DNA of 15,291 nucleotides from Dysgonamonadaceae bacterium. GTDB lineage: Bacteria > Bacteroidota > Bacteroidia > Bacteroidales > Azobacteroidaceae. Location: positions 1 through 15,291 of the forward strand of contig JAIRSN010000237.1 in NCBI GenBank assembly GCA_031255425.1. The letters are read 5' to 3'. The notes under the pieces are model-generated. The model made no database searches and was not told the origin of the DNA. It saw only the letters and a list, made by a program, of their open reading frames with translations. Positions 6,444-14,109 of this stretch are shown piece after piece. A program made the position numbers and the translations under genes. Position 1 is the stretch's first letter. Every line of letters starts with the position of its first letter.

Positions 6444-7337
6444 TTATTTCTTTACGATCTCATGTAATGTGACCTCGAATATAAGGGTAGCAAACGGACG
6501 GATCGCCTCGCCTCTGCCGCTTTCGCCATAGGCCAAATTGTACGGGATATACAATATATATTTGGAACCTACCGGCATCAGTTGGATGCCTTCCGTCCAG
6601 CCGGCGATGACTCCGTTGAGCGGAAATTCCGCCGGAGTGCCCCGGTCGATCGAGCTGTCGAAGACCTGTCCGTCGATTGTTGTGCCGTGGTAATCCACTT
6701 TCACAACGTCGGTGGCTACCGGCTTCGGTCCTTTTCCTTCCTTTATTACCTTATATTGCAATCCGCTGGGCAATGTTACAACCCCTTCGTTTGCCTTGTT
6801 TGCTTCCAGGAAGTCCAGGTTTTCCTTTTTCAGGTTGCCGAACTGTTTTTCGAACGAAGCCTTTTTGATTCTTTCAGTTGCTTCCGGGGTGTACGTACGG
6901 GCTTCTTCGTTGGAGAGAAGGGTTTTATCCGGGTTTTGGATGTTTCCCACGAAGCCTGCCAGAAAGTTCTCGCGGCTGATGGTTTGAGTGGAGTCGTCGC
7001 CGAACAACTCCCGGTTGTAATACGCCAGGAACTGCGTGCCTATTTGATGCCCGACCATCTTGCCAACCATTTGTGCATTGGCTTTCTTGTTTTTGGCATC
7101 AACGGAAAAACCTTCCAGGAAACCTTGTATGAAATCCGCTTCATAAACCGAATCCAGATCAAACTGAGCAAAGATTTGATCTACTTGTTGAGATGCAAAC
7201 AGTACGCCTTGTGCATACGATACCGAGTCAATATCCGTTTTCAGATTCGCTTTGGGCACCTGTGCATTGCAGGAAAACAAAGCTACTCCGGCAAAAACGA
7301 ACAAAGAAACGAAAGATACATTTGTTAACTTTTTCAT
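6444..7337 (-). CDS. FKBP-type peptidyl-prolyl cis-trans isomerase lipoprotein (FkpA-like)
   Basis: 297 aa. Lipobox LFSC with lipidated Cys23. Residues about 33-180 form the helical FkpA/Mip-type dimerisation region (SVSYAQGV, FIQGFLEGF). The C-terminal FKBP domain (about 205-297) keeps active-site positions: Y216, F226-D227, V243-I244, W247, Y270 and F282. These enzymes isomerise Xaa-Pro bonds and chaperone proteins in the periplasm or at the outer membrane. Its stop lies 84 nt upstream of the Lrp/AsnC start on the same strand with no convincing terminator between, so read-through into the regulator is possible. Confidence 0.94.
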   Translation of the reverse strand: MKKLTNVSFVSLFVFAGVALFSCNAQVPKANLKTDIDSVSYAQGVLFASQQVDQIFAQFDLDSVYEADFIQGFLEGFSVDAKNKKANAQMVGKMVGHQIGTQFLAYYNRELFGDDSTQTISRENFLAGFVGNIQNPDKTLLSNEEARTYTPEATERIKKASFEKQFGNLKKENLDFLEANKANEGVVTLPSGLQYKVIKEGKGPKPVATDVVKVDYHGTTIDGQVFDSSIDRGTPAEFPLNGVIAGWTEGIQLMPVGSKYILYIPYNLAYGESGRGEAIRPFATLIFEVTLHEIVKK

Positions 7338-7390
7338 TTTACTTCTTTTAATTTGTTTAAATTTGTTTTTTGTTATTCAAAATTAATGTG

Positions 7391-7398
7391 CAAATTTA
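7391..7398 (-). promoter_or_regulatory. Putative -7 element for the FKBP gene
   Basis: The minus strand reads TAAATTTG (TAnnTTTG), about 54 nt before the FKBP start. The nearest upstream TTTTG is only 13 nt away, too close for a standard -33 element. Confidence 0.5.
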
Positions 7399-7442
7399 AT
7401 TCTTTTCCTGACAAAACAGCGCATGAAATCCAAATTATTTTG

Positions 7443-7450
7443 TACTTTTG
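7443..7450 (+). promoter_or_regulatory. Putative -7 element for the nucleoside kinase gene
   Basis: TACTTTTG matches TAnnTTTG and lies 43 nt before the ATG at 7494. No TTG at the expected spacing. It is arranged back to back with the FKBP promoter in a 156-nt AT-rich divergent region. Confidence 0.6.
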
Positions 7451-7493
7451 CTATCCTCAACGATTATTTTAACATAATAACTACTGATTTCCC

Positions 7494-9161
7494 ATGGGTG
7501 ATACCATCAAAGTCTACTGTAAGAACAATAAAACGTATAAACGATTTGCCGCCGGAACCTCCCTTCTGGATATTTACGAGGCGATGCATGTCCGGCTCCC
7601 CGGCAAGCCTGCCTGCGCCAGGGTGAACAACAAGACCGAACCGCTCAATTATATCTGTTACCGTTCGAAAGATGTTGAATTTGCCGGCATCGACGACCCG
7701 TCGGGAATGCGGACCTACGTGCGTTCGCTCTGTTTTGTCCTGGTCAAAGCGGTGCGCGACCTGTTTCCCGAAGGAAAACTGCAAATAGAACATGCGCTTT
7801 CCCGGGGGTATTATTGCGAACTCGAACTGCACCGCGCCCTTACCGAAGAAGATGTGTCGGCGCTGAAGCAACAGATGCAACGCATTATCGATGCCGGACT
7901 CCCGTTTCAGAGCGTGGAGGAACAGACGCCGGAAGTGATCCGGCTGTTCCGTGCGAACGGGCTGGAAGACAAAGCGCTCCTGCTGGAAACCGTAGGCGAT
8001 GTGTACAGCAAATACCACCGGCTGGACGATTGCGTAGACTATTTCTACGGTTGCCTGCTTCCCGGTACGCACTGGATTTACCTCTTTGATCTTGTCAAAT
8101 ACAACGGCGGCTTGTTGCTCCGGGTACCCAATCCGAACGCGCCCGGCGAACTGCAACCTTATGTGAAACAGGAGAAGATGCTGTCTGTCTTCCGTTTCCT
8201 CAAGCAATACCAGAAAACGATGAACCGCGACAATGTCGCCGCTTTGAACCGGGATATTAAGGAAGGACGGATTTCGACGGTGGTGAAGGTTGCCGAAGTC
8301 CTTCAGGAAAGGCGGATCGGCAAGATTGCCGACGAGATTCGCCGGAAGTTCGACGAAGGCGTCCGCATCATCCTGATCGCCGGCCCGTCCTCGTCGGGGA
8401 AGACGACTTTCTGCAAGCGGCTCCAGATCCAACTGCTCGCCAATACCCTCCGTCCCGTCGGCATCTCGCTGGACGATTATTTTGTGAACCGCGTGGATAC
8501 CCCGCTGGACGAAAACGGCGAATACGATTACGAAACCATTCACGCCATCGACCTGCCCAAGTTCAACGAAGACCTGCAACGGATTGTGGCGGGCGAGGAG
8601 GTGGCTCTGCCTGCCTACGATTTCCTGACCGGCGAGCGCGTGTACCGGGGTCATTCCGTGCGGTTGCAGGAAAACGCGGTGTTGATTATGGAGGGGATAC
8701 ACGCCATGAATCCCCTGCTGCTTCCGTCCGTTGCGCCGGAGCAGACATATAAGGTGTATGTGTCCGCCCTGACATCCGTTGCGCTGGACAGCCACAACAG
8801 CATTTCCACCACCGACAACCGGCTGATAAGAAGAATCGTGCGCGACTTTCAGTTTCGCGGCTACACGGCCAAAGACACCCTTTCGCGCTGGCCTTCGGTG
8901 CGGGAAGGCGAGGACAAGTGGATCTTTCCCTACCAGGAGAATGCCGATGCGATGTTCAACTCCGCCATGCTGTACGAGTTTGCCGCCCTGCGGAAGATTG
9001 CCGAACCGATTCTGAAAGAAGTGTCGCAAGGCGACCGGGAGTTTTCGGACGCTCACCGCCTGCTGAAATTCCTGCATTACTTCAATTATATTGATAAGGA
9101 CGAATTGCCTAATACTTCTTTATTGAGGGAATTTGTCGGCGGAAGCCTTTTTGTGTATTAG
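7494..9161 (+). CDS. TGS-domain P-loop nucleoside kinase (uridine kinase-like)
   Basis: 555 aa, full length for the Bacteroidota/Firmicutes multi-domain family. Residues 1-65 form a TGS (ubiquitin-like) domain, and about 70-240 resemble the threonyl-tRNA synthetase second-additional-domain region. The C-terminal half (about 290-490) is a phosphoribulokinase/uridine kinase-type P-loop domain with Walker A GPSSSGKT at 297-304, the base/sugar-binding SLDDYF at 325-330, YDFLTGER at 375-382 and IMEGIHAM at 398-405. It probably phosphorylates a nucleoside (uridine-like) in the cytoplasm; the TGS part suggests RNA or nucleotide sensing, which is inference. It is monocistronic, divergent from the FKBP gene and followed by a separate promoter. 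Confidence 0.92.
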   Translation: MGDTIKVYCKNNKTYKRFAAGTSLLDIYEAMHVRLPGKPACARVNNKTEPLNYICYRSKDVEFAGIDDPSGMRTYVRSLCFVLVKAVRDLFPEGKLQIEHALSRGYYCELELHRALTEEDVSALKQQMQRIIDAGLPFQSVEEQTPEVIRLFRANGLEDKALLLETVGDVYSKYHRLDDCVDYFYGCLLPGTHWIYLFDLVKYNGGLLLRVPNPNAPGELQPYVKQEKMLSVFRFLKQYQKTMNRDNVAALNRDIKEGRISTVVKVAEVLQERRIGKIADEIRRKFDEGVRIILIAGPSSSGKTTFCKRLQIQLLANTLRPVGISLDDYFVNRVDTPLDENGEYDYETIHAIDLPKFNEDLQRIVAGEEVALPAYDFLTGERVYRGHSVRLQENAVLIMEGIHAMNPLLLPSVAPEQTYKVYVSALTSVALDSHNSISTTDNRLIRRIVRDFQFRGYTAKDTLSRWPSVREGEDKWIFPYQENADAMFNSAMLYEFAALRKIAEPILKEVSQGDREFSDAHRLLKFLHYFNYIDKDELPNTSLLREFVGGSLFVY

Positions 9162-9224
9162 GATACACGGCAAGTTTCCCCTATGCGTAGCCAAGCAGAT
9201 TACCATGCTTCAAAAATTATAAAA

Positions 9225-9253
9225 GAGGCTGCGCCTCAAAGACACTGCGTGTC
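9225..9253 (+). repeat. Tandem mini-hairpins with identical TGC loops
   Basis: GAGGC-TGC-GCCTC (9225-9237), AAA, then GACAC-TGC-GTGTC (9241-9253). Both have perfect 5-bp stems and the same three-base loop. They lie between the kinase stop and the efflux promoter, 16 nt before its -33 element. No T run follows, so they are not a classic terminator. A regulator-binding or repeat-element role is possible. Confidence 0.6.
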
Positions 9254-9269
9254 CTCCCGCAGCCGGGCA

Positions 9270-9301
9270 TTTGCGTATATGGAAAAAGTTGCTTACCTTT
9301 G
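9270..9301 (+). promoter_or_regulatory. Consensus promoter of the efflux operon
   Basis: TTTG at 9270-9273, a 20-nt spacer, then TACCTTTG at 9294-9301, an excellent match to the Bacteroidota consensus. The first in-frame ATG after it is 9330. No TAnnTTTG was seen in the later gaps (9765-9819, 10969-10986), so this is the likely single promoter for all four genes. Confidence 0.85.
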
Positions 9302-9329
9302 CGCCATCTACCCCGGTTGTTATAGACTT

Positions 9330-9764
9330 ATGATAAAGAAATTTACTGCTATCCTGCTTGTTTTCGTTGTCGCCGGTTTGCTGCTGGCAAGCTCGGTGGT
9401 GATGCATCATCACCACAACAGGATTCCCCATTTTTCTTTGATCGAAATGAATGATCAACCGGTGCAGCCCGATGATCCGTGCTTCCCCGATGGAAAGGAA
9501 AACAGGGGGGAAAACAGGGAATCGTGTCAGCTGGATCAGGAAATTGATGCGATTTACAAGGCAGAGGAAGACTGTCACTGTGTTCTCTGCTGCACTTCGC
9601 ACGGTCACGATCCGTTGCTGCTGCAAGCGGTACTGTTTTTCCTGCCTTCCGAATATTTCTCGACGGAAGCGGAACAGCCCAGGCTACAAACTCCTTATAT
9701 AATAAGTTATCTTTCTGTCGCCGTGACCTCAGGGATGGGTTTGCGGGCGCCTCCCGTTGCGTAA
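9330..9764 (+). CDS. Small exported His/Cys-rich protein heading the efflux operon
   Basis: 144 aa. A hydrophobic N-terminus (about 5-24) is a signal peptide or single membrane anchor, followed at once by HHHH (26-29). The middle is acidic and polar with Cys at 51 and 66. A CHCVLCC cluster (Cys 82, 84, 87, 88; His 83) precedes SHGHD (His 91, 93). The C-terminus ends GLRAPP. It resembles small uncharacterised Bacteroidales proteins I associate with RND metal-efflux loci, perhaps the DUF6769 group, but that label is from memory. The ligands suggest periplasmic metal binding or sensing (inference). The frame is open to 9183, but the promoter lies inside that extension, so ATG 9330 is chosen. The gap to the adaptor gene is 55 nt. 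Confidence 0.8.
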   Translation: MIKKFTAILLVFVVAGLLLASSVVMHHHHNRIPHFSLIEMNDQPVQPDDPCFPDGKENRGENRESCQLDQEIDAIYKAEEDCHCVLCCTSHGHDPLLLQAVLFFLPSEYFSTEAEQPRLQTPYIISYLSVAVTSGMGLRAPPVA

Positions 9765-9819
9765 TCCCCTCTTCTTTTTTTATTACGCATTACCTATTAA
9801 CTTATTTAAAAAACATTTC

Positions 9820-10968
9820 ATGAAAAAAATAATTTTTATGGGGGCTGTATGCAGCCTTCTATTTGCAGCTTGTCATTCGGACAGGGAGGCGAATCATTCG
9901 CGCGAGAATCAAAAGAACCCGGAACATCAAGACCCGAATGTGGTGGTTTTCACCAAAGAGCAACAGGCGAAGATCGGATTGGCAACCGAAACCGTGCGCC
10001 TCGAACCGTTCGGGCAAACGATTAAAACCGTCGGACGGATCGAGCCGGCGCTGGCGGACGAAACCGTTCTGCCTGCCAAAGCCTCCGGAATCGTGGTCTT
10101 CGACAACGATTGGGTCGAAGGAATGAAGGTCCGGGCGGGACGGAAACTGCTGACGGTTGCCGGTGCGGGGACCGCCGAGGGCAATGTGACCGCTCAATTT
10201 GCCGAAGCGACCGCCAACTACCGGAAGGCGGAAGCGGATTTCCGCCGCGCACGGGAATTGCAAAAGGATCAAATCGTATCCGAAAAGGAATTTCTCGGCA
10301 TCAAAAGCGTTTACGAGGCAACGAAGGCGGTGTATGAGCTGATGACCGAAAATTTTTCCGCCGGCGGGCAGCCGGTTTCATCCCCGGTGGACGGTTTTAT
10401 CCGGCGGGTGTATGTTTCCAACGGACAGTTTGTGAACGCCGGGCAACCGTTGGCGAGCGTTTCCGGAAACCAGTCGCTTTTCCTGAAAGCGGATGTCCGG
10501 ATGAAGTATGCGCCGGACCTGCCTGCCGTTGCGTCCGCCAATTTCCGCGCAATAAACGGGCGGCGAACCTATTCGCTGGAAGAACTGAACGGGAAATTGC
10601 TCTCCTGTGGCAAAGCGGTCAACGAGGAGAACGGGATGTTGCCCGTCACGTTCCGGATGGACAACCGGGGCGACCTGCTTCCGGGCAGTTTGGTGGAAGT
10701 GTTTATCCGGTTGCAGCAGGGCAAGCCCGCGCTCACCGTTCCGAAGGCTTCGCTTATGGAAGAGCAGGGCATCTATTCCGTATTTGTGCAACATTCGCCC
10801 GAATCGTTTGAGAAAAGAGAAGTAGAAACCGGCGCGTCCGACGGCATCCGCACGGAAATTCGTTCCGGACTGGCAGCCGGCGACGTCGTTGTGACCCGGG
10901 GCGCGGTATCCGTCAAGCTGACGCAAGCCGGAGGAGGCACGGAAAGCGAAGCCGGACATGTTCATTAA
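9820..10968 (+). CDS. RND efflux periplasmic adaptor lipoprotein (CusB/CzcB-like membrane fusion protein)
   Basis: 382 aa. Lipobox LFAAC (Cys18), then a short His-containing linker (HSDREANHS, PEHQ). The two half-lipoyl motifs are at about 84-113 (LPAKASGIVVF, DWVEGMKVRAG) and 186-214 (VSSPVDGFIRRVYV, NGQFVNAGQPLASV), flanking a helical hairpin at about 120-180. A beta-barrel (about 218-300) and membrane-proximal domain (about 301-370) follow. It anchors to the inner membrane and links pump to outer membrane channel. The protein ends in GHVH, a possible weak metal site. The frame is open 21 codons upstream, but MKKIIFMGAV plus lipobox fixes the start at 9820. Pump gene follows after 18 nt. 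Confidence 0.93.
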   Translation: MKKIIFMGAVCSLLFAACHSDREANHSRENQKNPEHQDPNVVVFTKEQQAKIGLATETVRLEPFGQTIKTVGRIEPALADETVLPAKASGIVVFDNDWVEGMKVRAGRKLLTVAGAGTAEGNVTAQFAEATANYRKAEADFRRARELQKDQIVSEKEFLGIKSVYEATKAVYELMTENFSAGGQPVSSPVDGFIRRVYVSNGQFVNAGQPLASVSGNQSLFLKADVRMKYAPDLPAVASANFRAINGRRTYSLEELNGKLLSCGKAVNEENGMLPVTFRMDNRGDLLPGSLVEVFIRLQQGKPALTVPKASLMEEQGIYSVFVQHSPESFEKREVETGASDGIRTEIRSGLAAGDVVVTRGAVSVKLTQAGGGTESEAGHVH

Positions 10969-10986
10969 CCCTTTATTATTCCAATT

Positions 10987-13900
10987 ATGAATGATCTGAA
11001 TCAGAAACAAGGCGGAATGTTGAATAAGATTATCGCCTTTTCGCTTCGCAACAAGCTGTTTGTGCTGTTGGCGACAGCGCTGTTGATTATTGCCGGCATT
11101 TACACGGCAGGGAAAATGGATATTGACGTCTTGCCCGACCTGACGGCGCCGACGGTTGTCGTAATGACCGACGCCACGGGCATGGCTGCCGAAGAGGTGG
11201 AACGGCTGGTGACTTTTCCCATCGAAACGGCTGTAAACGGAACGGCAGATGTGCGCCGGATCCGTTCTTCCTCCCTGCAAGGACACTCTTTCGTCTGGGT
11301 GGAGTTTGATTGGGGAACCGATATTTTCAGGGCGCGGCAGATGGTCGGCGAAAAGATGCAGACGCTGACCGGAACAATGCCCGATGGCATCCAACCGGTG
11401 CTGGCGCCGCAGTCGAGCGTGATGGGCGAAATCCTTTTTATCGGCCTGCAATCCGACTCGGTGCCGGGGATGGCTCTGCGGACGTTGGCGGAGCAGGTTA
11501 TCCGGCCGGCGATCCTCCGGGCGGCGGGTGTTTCGCAGGTAACGATTATCGGCGGCGAGGAAAAGCAGTACCAGGTGCTGGTGCATCCGGAGCGGATGAA
11601 GCAATACGGCGTGACGATGAACGAAGTGGCGGAGGTGTGCGCCTCGCTTTCGGAAAATTCCGCCGGAGGGGTGGTGCGCGAATACGGAAACGAGTACATC
11701 CTCCGCGGAATGGCGCGGACCAACGACCCGGAGGAGATGGGAAACTCGCTGGTGAAGATGAACGCCGGCCGCCCGGTGTATCTCCACGACGTGGCGGAGG
11801 TGAACACCGGCGCCGCGCTCCGGATGGGCACCGCATCGCTGAACGCCGCGCCCGCCGTGATTATCTCCGTATCCAAACAGCCCAATTCCAATACGCTGCG
11901 GGTGACCCAAAACATCGAACGGAACCTGAAAGAACTGCAAAGTGTGTTGCCGCCGCAGGTCAAAGTAGACACCGGAATCTTCCGGCAGGCGGGATTTATC
12001 AAAACGTCGGTAAATAATGTCTCCCGTGCGTTGGTCGAAGGCGCCGTTTGCGTGATCCTGATCCTGTTTTTGTTTCTGGCGAGCTTCCGGACGACGATTA
12101 TCTCCGTCGTTGCCATCCCGCTGTCCCTTCTTGGGTCTATTCTTGTGATGTACCTGGCGGGCATCAACATCAATACCATGACGCTCGGCGGAATGTGCAT
12201 CGCCATCGGTTCGCTGGTGGACGATGCCGTAATCGATGTGGAAAATGTTTACAAGCGCCTGCGGCAAAATCACCTGAAAGGGGGCAAAAAAGAGCCGGCG
12301 ATCCGGGTTATTTTCCGGGCGTCGCGCGAAATCCGGGCGTCGATCATCAACGCCACGCTGATTATCATTGCCGCGTTCGTTCCTTTGTTTTTCCTTTCCG
12401 GAATGGAAGGCAGGATGCTCCGTCCGCTGGGCATCGCGTACATCATTGCCCTGTTTATGTCGCTGATTGTCGCCATGACGCTGACCCCCTTGCTCTGCCA
12501 ATTGCTTTTATCGGACGAAAAATACCTGAGCCGCAACCAAAAGGACAGCAGGCTCTCGGCTTTTCTTGCCATCCGTTATGAAAAATCATTGGTACGGGCG
12601 TTGAAACACAGGAAAACGGTACTCGGCACGACCGCCGGCTTATTCCTGACGGGCGTGGTAATGAGTTTTTATATGGGAACATCCTTCCTTCCGGACTTTA
12701 ACGAGGGCGCGCTGACCATCTCTGCCGTTTGCAAGCCGGGAATCTCCTTAGACGAGACCGACCGCGCGGGCAAATTAATGGAAGAAGCCCTCCTGACGCT
12801 CTCCGAAGTGAAAACGACCGCCAGGCGAACGGGACGCGGCGACCTCGACGAACATTCGATGCCCGTCAATGCGTTTGAAATTGACGTCAACTACGAATTG
12901 GGGCGTCTTTCGCAGGAAAAATTCCTGAAACACGTGCGGGAGACGCTCTCCGGCGTGCCCGGCGTGTCGACCACCGTGGGACAACCGGTCGGGCACCGCA
13001 TCGACCACCTCCTGTCCGGGACGCGCGCCAACATCGCCGTCAAAATTTTCGGCAACGACCTGAACCGCCTGTTCACGCTGGGGAATCAGGTCCGAAGCGT
13101 GCTGTCCGGCGTCCCGGGAGTAGCCGATGTAAACGTGGAGCAACAGACGGAAATCCCCGAAATCCGAATATCGCCCAACAGGGAGATGCTGGCGCAACAC
13201 GGTATTTCGGTGCGGGACTTCAACCGCTTTGTAAAATGGGCGTTTGCCGGGGAAAAATTATCCGAAATCTATGAAAACCAGCGGAACGTCGACCTTGTGT
13301 TGCGCTTAAGCCCGGAATATACGTCCACCCTGGAAGGAATCCGGTCGGCGCTGATCGACACGGGGACGGGCGGAAAGGTGCCGTTGGAAGAAGTGGCGGA
13401 AATCCGTTCCACCGCCGGGCCTAATTCCATCAGCCGCGAGAATGTGCAGCGGAAAATCACGGTTTCGGTCAACGTCGCCGGGCGCGATTTGGGTTCCGTC
13501 GCAAAGGATATTCAAAAGACCATCGAAACGAAACTGACGCTCCCGGAAAATTACCGCATCGAATACGGCGGACAGTTCGAGAGCGCCCGCCGCGCCTCCC
13601 GCACCCTGTGGCTGACCTCCATCCTTGCCCTCGCCGTCATCTTCCTGCTGTTGTTTCAGGAGTTCAAAGACGTCCGGCTGGCGGGACTGGTCCTGCTGAA
13701 CCTGCCCCTCGCCCTTATCGGCGGCGTCGTAGCGGTATTTTTTTCCTCCGGGATATTGAGTATCCCCGCCATTATCGGGTTTATCGCCCTCTTTGGGATT
13801 GCCACGCGCAACGGCATCCTGTTAATCTCCAAATACCGGCAACTGAGGGCGCAACAGACGCCGCTGCGCCAAACCGTCCTGAGCGGATCGGCCGACCGGC

Positions 13901-14109
13901 TCAACGCCATCCTGATGACGACGGTCACGGCGGGGCTTGCCCTGTTGCCGCTGGTCATCAACGGCGACAAACCCGGCAACGAGATCCAAAGCCCGATGGC
14001 AGTGGTCATTCTCGGCGGCTTAATCACCTCTACCGTGCTGAATATTTACATCCTGCCGCTGCTGTACGAGCGGTTGGAATTGTCAAACACAAAAAAAACA
14101 ATCCTATGA
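10987..14109 (+). CDS. Heavy-metal-type RND efflux pump (CusA/CzcA family permease)
   Basis: 1040 aa, full length. A TM1 helix (about 24-41) is followed by DIDVLPDLTAPTVVVMT, the TM2-TM6 block (about 347-505), a second porter region, and the TM8-TM12 block (about 873-1028). TM4 has GGMCIAIGSLVDDAVIDVEN, with acidic residues D412, D413 and E419 placed as in the proton relay of this family. It exports substrate by proton antiport with the neighbouring adaptor and channel. Against E. coli CusA, aligned from memory, the porter methionines M573, M623 and M672 correspond to S579, A629 and H674, so Cu/Ag specificity is not supported; a divalent metal or other substrate is equally possible. The stop overlaps the channel gene's ATG. 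Confidence 0.95.
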   Translation: MNDLNQKQGGMLNKIIAFSLRNKLFVLLATALLIIAGIYTAGKMDIDVLPDLTAPTVVVMTDATGMAAEEVERLVTFPIETAVNGTADVRRIRSSSLQGHSFVWVEFDWGTDIFRARQMVGEKMQTLTGTMPDGIQPVLAPQSSVMGEILFIGLQSDSVPGMALRTLAEQVIRPAILRAAGVSQVTIIGGEEKQYQVLVHPERMKQYGVTMNEVAEVCASLSENSAGGVVREYGNEYILRGMARTNDPEEMGNSLVKMNAGRPVYLHDVAEVNTGAALRMGTASLNAAPAVIISVSKQPNSNTLRVTQNIERNLKELQSVLPPQVKVDTGIFRQAGFIKTSVNNVSRALVEGAVCVILILFLFLASFRTTIISVVAIPLSLLGSILVMYLAGININTMTLGGMCIAIGSLVDDAVIDVENVYKRLRQNHLKGGKKEPAIRVIFRASREIRASIINATLIIIAAFVPLFFLSGMEGRMLRPLGIAYIIALFMSLIVAMTLTPLLCQLLLSDEKYLSRNQKDSRLSAFLAIRYEKSLVRALKHRKTVLGTTAGLFLTGVVMSFYMGTSFLPDFNEGALTISAVCKPGISLDETDRAGKLMEEALLTLSEVKTTARRTGRGDLDEHSMPVNAFEIDVNYELGRLSQEKFLKHVRETLSGVPGVSTTVGQPVGHRIDHLLSGTRANIAVKIFGNDLNRLFTLGNQVRSVLSGVPGVADVNVEQQTEIPEIRISPNREMLAQHGISVRDFNRFVKWAFAGEKLSEIYENQRNVDLVLRLSPEYTSTLEGIRSALIDTGTGGKVPLEEVAEIRSTAGPNSISRENVQRKITVSVNVAGRDLGSVAKDIQKTIETKLTLPENYRIEYGGQFESARRASRTLWLTSILALAVIFLLLFQEFKDVRLAGLVLLNLPLALIGGVVAVFFSSGILSIPAIIGFIALFGIATRNGILLISKYRQLRAQQTPLRQTVLSGSADRLNAILMTTVTAGLALLPLVINGDKPGNEIQSPMAVVILGGLITSTVLNIYILPLLYERLELSNTKKTIL

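Noticed and set aside
7464..9077. 537-codon open frame on the minus strand, antisense to the nucleoside kinase
   Set aside because: Composition-driven shadow of the kinase gene. No family motifs, and it runs through the kinase promoter leader.
9183..9329. 49-residue N-terminal extension of the His/Cys-rich protein
   Set aside because: It contains the tandem hairpins and the full -33/-7 promoter, so it would not be transcribed from that promoter. The start at 9330 gives a clean signal peptide.
10378..12501. 707-codon open frame on the minus strand, antisense to the adaptor and pump genes
   Set aside because: It lies opposite two well-supported genes. Its product is Arg/His/Gln-rich with no recognisable domain or signal, as expected from a GC-rich codon pattern read in antisense.
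13608..14105. 166-codon in-frame extension upstream of the outer membrane channel gene
   Set aside because: It is entirely inside the pump gene in another frame and Pro/Arg-rich. The ATG at 14106 gives a normal signal sequence.
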